Source: Epiperipatus broadwayi (Eukaryota > Onychophora > Udeonychophora > Euonychophora > Peripatidae). From it: DNA of 64,000 nucleotides. The position numbers and the translations under genes were made by a program. The first letter of the stretch is position 1. Every line of letters starts with the position of its first letter. The notes beneath the pieces were generated by a model. The model saw nothing but the letters and a program-made list of their open reading frames with translations. It searched no databases and had not been told where the DNA came from. This document shows, piece after piece, positions 58,601 through 64,000 of the stretch. The DNA is taken from NCBI GenBank assembly GCA_028023455.1, contig JAQFVV010000112.1, forward strand, positions 2,604,001-2,668,000, written 5' to 3'.

Positions 58601-60480
58601 TTTATGAAATTGATGTAAATTTTCTGGCTGATAATATTTAACATTCTGTTAGTGAAAAAAAAGTCTTAACATGGCACTTCTGTTTCTTAATTTGTTTAAT
58701 TTTTTAATAACAATTAATAAAATTTTAAGAGCTGTCTTTTTGCATTAAAAGTATTCTCTTTAAAATTTTAATTTAGTGTGTTATATTTTTGAACAAGATA
58801 ATATCTTGTAGATGGCCCAACTAAAATAAATGTTCATTGATATTCATATTTAAAAATGTATATATTATGATGTTATTGCTGAGTTGAAGTATTCACTGTC
58901 TTACACAATTTAAAATAAAACTATTTTTACTGTATTTATATTTAAAAATATTAATACTATCATTGATAGATACTCCTTGATTTATATAATTTAAGGTCAT
59001 GTAATCTCAGATTTATGTTATTTTCTAAAAGATAATACATTTTTGAAAAGTGTGACTTGGGAATAGCAGTCGATGAGGATGAAAAGTGACTGATATGGTC
59101 AATAAACATGAGTAGGAGACTTTTTCCTGTTCATTTTAGTACTATAACAGCATGAAATTGAAATACAAGTCTAACTTAAGTTGTCATTTAATATTTTTAT
59201 TGTTTATATAATGTTAAATATAACATTTGATTTTTTTTTTTTTTTAATCAATGCATATTTGAACATTTTTATAGCATGTTGCAAGCTTGATTGCTGATGT
59301 TGACTCAGATGATGGAAATTTCAATGATGTGATATCTATATTTTCTATTTTCAAATCTTATTAAGTTGATGATCGATAATATCATAGGACCTTCAGGAAT
59401 CCAAATATTGTATGTGTTAAGAGGTCTGTATAATTTTATGATATATATAATTTTTTGGTTTATACAAAAACTAATTATGTGATGTTTTACAGAGCAGAGT
59501 GATTATGTAAATTAAGAGACATTTATAATATACGTTCTGACCTTTTGGCTCAGTTGTAATTGAAGATTGACTGATGTATCAAAGTTTTTTGACCCATTTC
59601 CTTTGAAACAAATGAGAAAAAAATTTAATCTGAACAATTGCATAGAATCATTAGGTTTAACGATTTTCATGTTAAAATATTGATCGACTTACTGCGCATT
59701 TAGTAATTTATTCATTATGTTAATATATTTAATTATCTTTTGCTATTGTTTGTGATTAATGTCTGTAAAATTACTTACTCTGACAAGATGTAGAAATTAT
59801 ATCATTTTCAGTTATATTTGTTTTTATTTTGTATTCTAGATTCCATATTACTGTTTCGTAATTTATTCCCAATTATCTACTTGAAATTCATTTTTATTTC
59901 TATTATGTATGAGAGCATTTAAGCTCTTTGTATTAGGTCATTATTTAATTAAGGTGTAAGATGTTAGACAATAACCCAAATTTTGAGTTGTGAATTATCA
60001 TAGCACTAATTCATAATTCATATTGGCGCTATTATATATATTATATCATGATCTAATTGAGGATGCTTAAATGCTTTCATTCATAATATTATAAGATATA
60101 GCTTATACAATTGATTATTTTTATTTTATGCATATCAAAACAACTTAACATTTGTCGAGAAGTAAACAATCACTGGAAACAGAATATGTTGATGAATATA
60201 AAAACAGACAACTGAATGCTGATAAAATCTATTAAACAATAATTTTATAATGGATTTTTTTTTTAAATAAACATAAAAAAAAAAAATCCATTGCAAGATA
60301 AAGGTTTCCCCAGCATCTGCTCTTTGATGAAGGCTTTAAGAGTTTGCTTTTTTGTTTAAGCATCTAACTAAGCTGAGGTAGATAACTATTTACTGACCAA
60401 TGATTGGATTGTTACTGGATTGATGTTGGACCTAATACTTAAAAAAAAAAAATTTTTTTTCTTGAAAATCCCTCAGTTAA
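58601..60480. other. AT-rich stretch, nothing recognised
   Basis: No coding similarity. A T-rich run at 59231-59246 and an A12T8 palindrome at 60441-60460 are the only structures seen. Confidence 0.45.
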
Positions 60481-60559
60481 ATGATAAGTTTCAAAGTTTC
60501 GCTTCAATTAAGACTTTATATCAAGGTTGACTTTTTATTAACAGTATACTATGGAACCT

Positions 60560-61060
60560 TTCCATATTTGTATGGAGTATATAAAATAGAGCTGCTATTT
60601 TATTTATTTTATGGAAGTGAAACTTGGACTTTTTATCATCTTAACATAAAAATATTAAAATAATTTTATTTAAGGATATTCTGGAAAGTTTCAAAAATAC
60701 AATGACAAAATCATAAAATTAGTCAATATTTTGTTAATCTTACTGGATGTGATACTATAAAGTCTTATTGTAAAATCAAATCTTTGTTGGATTGGACATG
60801 TAAACAAATGAATGATGCACCACTTCCTACAAAAATATTTTGCAATGAACTTGCTGCACATGGTTTTTCATGGTAGAGGTAGACCTATTTACACTCTAAA
60901 AATCATCTCAAAGAAAAGTGCTGTGTTGATTGCACTAATGGCGAAGATATGACTGAAGATAAAAATCAATGGAGAACTACAGTTAAGATTTACTGCAGGA
61001 AAAGTCATAAGGCAGCTTCGTTACTAAACAAACAGAACAATGGATTAGCATGATCTGTGT
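60560..61060 (+). mobile_element. LINE 3' fragment (C-terminal region)
   Basis: LFYGSETWTFYHLNIKILK is the conserved region after the RT domain in many non-LTR elements. Downstream frames give LLDWTCKQMNDAPLPTKIFC, NELAAHGF and then KNQWRTTVKIYCRK, aligning to the usual 'L-W-GHV-RM-D-RLPK-I-YGEL--GKR' and 'W-----' pattern. Different clade from the RTE copies in this window (FYH-N-K-LK rather than LNRRAIQ). Stops and frameshifts throughout. Confidence 0.72.
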
Positions 61061-61550
61061 GTGGACTTATTTGTAGTTAAGGGATTGGTTTGTATAGTTA
61101 TCATAAAATTCATCTCTAGTGTGTTATCATCATCCTTCTCTTTTTTTCCCCATCTCTTTCTTCTGTTCTTTCTCTTTGGAATTATGGTATTGCTACTCTT
61201 GCTGATATATATTTAACAGTTACGTGTTTAAGACTAGCTAATTTTAAATACTGTTTACAATATGCAGTGAATAAATTAAGGTCATTAGATGCTATCGCTA
61301 CCATTTCTTTTGGACTGCTTCAACTGATTTTTTAATTTTTTTACTCATGCAGGATGAACTATTAAGTAAAAACTGTACACATTAAGTGGCATTCTGCTAA
61401 CTGCACAATTTAATTTAATAAAACCAATATTTATTTCACTATATTCTTTATAAATATGATCCATTCAAATATTAAAAAAAAAAAAATTATTCAACACTTA
61501 CTTTTCAAATCTTGTTTTTTTTTTTTATAAATTTTTTTTATAAATTTCAG
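61061..61550. other. AT-rich spacer, nothing recognised
   Basis: No features beyond A/T tracts (61471-61486). Confidence 0.4.
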
Positions 61551-61559
61551 TTTTCCTTC

Positions 61560-62265
61560 AATATTTCATCCATATTATATGGTCATTGTCAAGAATTGCT
61601 TATTTCTATAATGTATATATACAAACACAGAACAACACTGATTATGATGTATATGCGTCAAAAGTATACTCGGTTTAATTAATTTCATTTCACATATTTA
61701 TTCTCTTTGTTTTATATATTATTAATAATGACAGAGTATCAAGATATTTATATATACAAATATGTTTAAAAAAATTTTTCGGAAACAATATAAAAATATT
61801 TTATGACATAAATTACAATTTTTTTTTTACTTATTAGATGTCTATAATTACACCAGGTTCTTAACACTTTTTATTCAAAACTAGTTTGTAATTTTATATA
61901 CAATATAAGCTTTCCATAATTAATCTTTCTTTGTAAGACTAACATTTTTATTCATAATTTAAATGCTTAGATTCTTTCATATGTAGGTATATATTAGAAT
62001 TTTTTTCTATCTATTAAATGCTGTTTCAATCTACTTTTAATTTATATTTTTGTTTATCCTACATATGAAATACTTTTTATTATCTCCCTTACAATTGAAG
62101 CAATTTACAACATAATACCACTCATATTTTCCAGTTTCTTTTTTAGTATTCATCAATTTAGCTAAATTTATCTTTTTATATAATGAAGGGCAGGCACCTG
62201 TAGTAATATGCAAATGTGAAAGTTTGTTTGTGATTTTATAACTCAACAAATATTGCATCAATCTA
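61560..62265 (-). mobile_element. Penelope-like element 3' fragment, minus strand
   Basis: Frame 62261-62037 holds LHITTGACPSLYKKINL and the GIY-YIG start YEWYYVVNCFNCKGDNKKYF. Below 62037, further frames read IETAFNR and LIYTYI, matching the LKQ-L-DKKS-IYLH segment of the copy at 62391. Near 61595-61562 the minus strand carries CTTGACAATGA, hairpin CCATAT-a-ATATGG, then GAAAT, a degraded version of the motif at 5139-5177. Non-functional. Confidence 0.7.
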
Positions 62266-62297
62266 GATGAATCTTGAATGATTTTCCTTCCTTTAGG

Positions 62298-62830
62298 CTG
62301 TAAATTTTTGCTTTATACTACTTAACTGTTTTAAAAAATTTTTACAATTTGCAATATATAAAAAGAAAATAAATTTAGATAAATTAATAAATGTTAAAAA
62401 AAAGGAGGGATTGGAAAATGTTTAATGGCATTTATATTGTAAATTGCTTAGATTGTAAGAGAGATAATAAAAATATATTATGTTTAGGAGGAATAAAAAA
62501 TAAATTGAAAACTAGATTAAAACAGCTTTTAATAGATAAAAAATCTAATATATATTTACATATGAAACAATCTAAGCATTTAAAATTTGAAATAAAGATA
62601 TTGCATAGAATTTTATAGGCTGTAAATTTTTGCTTTATAATATTTAACTGTTTTAAAAACTTTAATAATTTGCAATATATAAAAAAAAGATAAATTTTTA
62701 AATGTTAAAAAAGAAAAAAGGGATTGGAAATATATGAATGGTTGTATATATTTTGTAGTTCTGAGGAAGATTGCAGGGACAATCGAAACTGTTAACTGTC
62801 AAGAAATGGTTGTATGAGCATTGTTTTAAC
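62298..62830 (+). mobile_element. Penelope-like element 3' fragment, plus strand
   Basis: Frame 62391-62618 contains NGIYIVNCLDCKRDNKNILC and IKNKLKTRLKQLLIDKKS, the N-terminal half of a GIY-YIG nuclease; GIY is intact, the second YIG tripeptide reads LGG. It is bounded by two direct copies of ggctgtaaatttttgcttta (62298 and 62618), so the gene fragment sits between repeats about 320 bp apart. The 3' end carries the hammerhead-like motif at 62764-62792. Confidence 0.72.
62764..62792 (+). ncRNA. Hammerhead-ribozyme-like core at Penelope 3' end, best-preserved core boxes
   Basis: CTGAGGA (62764-62770), A, then a 5-bp hairpin GATTG-cagggA-CAATC, then GAAAC (62788-62792), with a GTC 13 bases further on (aactGTCaag). 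CTGANGA and GAAA match the invariant core exactly. One extra A sits between CTGANGA and stem II. Stem III would be very short, as reported for minimal hammerheads in Penelope-like elements. Confidence 0.62.
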
Positions 62831-62887
62831 AATAAAGGAATTAAATATGTAATGGTTGTTTACATTGTAAACTAGTTGTACCAACAA

Positions 62888-63195
62888 CTTTGCTCACATT
62901 AATAGAATAAAAGAATGAAATGTAGTTGATAATTAAATTATATATATAAATAATATTTACTTGACTTAATAATACATGAGTTATCAACAGCAGGTAAAAA
63001 TGACTATTGTAATGCATTTTTATAATACTGTAAATCATTTTAAAAATGACTATTGTAATGCATTTTTATAATACTGTAAATCATTTTTACCTGCTGTTGA
63101 TAATTCATGTATTATTAAATCTTGTAAATATTGTGTAAATATATTTTAATTATCAACTACATTACATTCATTTATTTTACTAACATGAACAAAGC
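62888..63195. mobile_element. Foldback/MITE-like element with arms of about 110-120 bp
   Basis: Left arm 62888-63007 and right arm 63085-63195 are inverted complements (actttgctcacattaatag ... and its complement ... ctaacatgaacaaagc; aatacatgagttatcaacag versus ctgttgataattcatgtatt). The centre holds two copies of a 46-bp unit. No open frame; no target duplication identified with confidence. Confidence 0.85.
62996..63087 (+). repeat. 46-bp tandem duplication in foldback centre
   Basis: aaaaatgactattgtaatgc begins at 62996 and again at 63042; the two 46-bp copies (62996-63041, 63042-63087) are identical. Confidence 0.95.
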
Positions 63196-63399
63196 CAAGG
63201 GTACACCTAGTTTTATATAAAAATTTAAAAGAAAAATTTAAAATGTAAAAGGATTATAGCACATAGAAAATAAGCAAGAAATAAATTTTTAAAAAAATTA
63301 TAATTTATGTCATAAAATATTTTGGTAGTAGTCGATTAGCCACTGCACGCCATTTGATGGCGTTGTCGCTAGACAAAAACGATTGAATATAACTTTTCT

Positions 63400-63612
63400 G
63401 GGTGCATAATTTAATATAACATTTTCTACTGTAATTTCCTTTTTTTAAGCAAAAGTAACCTTTTTTTAAAAATATGTCTATTCAATATAACATTTTCTAG
63501 TGTAATTTTACATATAATATTTTCTACTGTAATTTTACTTTTTTTTAAGTAAAAGTAACCTTTTTTAAAAAATCTGTCGCGATTCAATATAACATTTTAT
63601 AGCGTAATTTAA
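63400..63612 (+). repeat. Irregular tandem repeat, three to four units
   Basis: The segment aatataacattttctactg, then gtaatttt..tttttaag(c/t)aaaagtaacctt occurs from 63411, 63482 and 63584 (last one partial), with a shorter internal unit at 63510. Contains CpGs (ctgtcgcg) unusual for the region. Confidence 0.75.
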
Positions 63613-63972
63613 CTTTGAACATTTTCTATATTTATTCAAAAGCAATTCAACCTGAGCAAAACAAGAATTTTTAATATTATCTAATGACATTTGTATTAGA
63701 TAGAGTATAATCTTAAAAACATGGTTGCAAACTAGAATGCTTACACTTATTAATGGGTAATAGGGCATTGTATCATTATTACATACATGCTTATTATAAT
63801 GAGATAAAACTCGTGGAATAATGATACTAAATTTCTGAAATAATACATTAACTAATGACATCATTATAGAAGTTAGCATCTTGTATTTGATCACTATAAT
63901 TTGCAACATTATTGAACATATGACGTGGCATAGAAAGGTTAAAGAATAGTTTTTATAGGTTGAGTATAACAA
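63565..63972 (-). CDS. Unidentified 135-codon open frame
   Basis: One of the longest continuous frames outside the transposons. The protein is hydrophobic in places (CHVICSIMLQIIVIKYKML; LISVSILVCNHVFKIILYLI) and cysteine-bearing (LDNIKNSCFAQVELLLNK). I recognise no domain, splice sites or start context, and its 3' end overlaps the tandem repeat at 63.5-63.6 kb, which argues against a real gene. Either a chance frame in AT-rich DNA or a transposon relic. Confidence 0.15.
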   Translation of the reverse strand: MLYSTYKNYSLTFLCHVICSIMLQIIVIKYKMLTSIMMSLVNVLFQKFSIIIPRVLSHYNKHVCNNDTMPYYPLISVSILVCNHVFKIILYLIQMSLDNIKNSCFAQVELLLNKYRKCSKLNYAIKCYIESRQIF

Positions 63973-64000
63973 CTCATTGTTTATTTATATGAAATGATTG

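Overview
The window is AT-rich (roughly three quarters A+T) nuclear DNA of an invertebrate metazoan. The evidence is a spliced housekeeping gene with a very long intron, many decayed metazoan retroelements (RTE-type LINEs, Ty3/Gypsy, Penelope-like elements), hAT and Tc1/mariner transposon relics, SINE-like repeats and satellites. An arthropod or other protostome is likely, but I cannot name the species. Nothing is bacterial: there are no operons, ribosome binding sites or rRNA/tRNA genes, and the open frames outside transposons are mostly chance ORFs.

Only one host gene is recognisable, on the minus strand. It is the 5' end of the DEAD-box RNA helicase DDX54/Dbp10. Exon 1 (17434-17739) encodes a lysine-rich N-terminus ending in a clean GTAAGT donor. 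Exon 2 (4615-4735) follows a 12.7 kb intron and encodes the acidic/basic segment ending KAGGFQSMG. The helicase core must lie beyond the left edge. A CCAAT box and a CTCGCGAGA palindrome sit upstream of exon 1.

Layout. 1-1.1 kb: 5' part of an RTE LINE. 1.1-3.9 kb: an inverted repeat pair and a GC-rich repeat. 5.1-6.7 kb: Penelope-like element (RT plus GIY-YIG) inside DDX54 intron 1. 11.5-12.2 kb: satellite with a microsatellite spacer. 13-15.6 kb: LTR-like repeat and a tRNA-type SINE. 17.4-17.9 kb: DDX54 exon 1 and promoter. 18.2-19.4 kb: LINE fragment split by a short ribozyme-bearing repeat. 20.1-25 kb: very old Gypsy element. 28-29.8 kb: long dispersed repeat. 30.2-33.3 kb: old minus-strand Gypsy. 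33.4-37 kb: nearly full RTE LINE (minus). 37.3-39.9 kb: second copy of the long repeat with nested tandem duplications. 40.4-40.9 kb: short ribozyme-bearing repeat. 41.2-45.6 kb: structurally complete Gypsy with 233-bp LTRs and a 5-bp target duplication. 46.3-46.8 kb: RTE fragment. 51.5-52.9 kb: hAT relic. 53.4-53.8 kb: third ribozyme-bearing repeat. 57.5-58.2 kb: Tc1/mariner relic. 60.5-61.1 kb: LINE 3' end. 61.5-62.8 kb: two opposed Penelope 3' ends. 62.9-63.6 kb: foldback element and tandem repeats.

The most interesting signal is a family of short (about 350-446 bp) non-autonomous repeats at 18.45, 40.4 and 53.4 kb, with a relic near 58.5 kb. The first three are flanked by 12-16 bp target-site duplications and carry a hammerhead-ribozyme-like core: CTGANGA, a short hairpin, GAAA(C), then GTC. 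Penelope-like 3' ends in the same window carry the same type of motif, most clearly at 62764. One copy has a head-to-tail junction in inverted orientation. This suggests a retrozyme-like or Penelope-dependent non-autonomous family.
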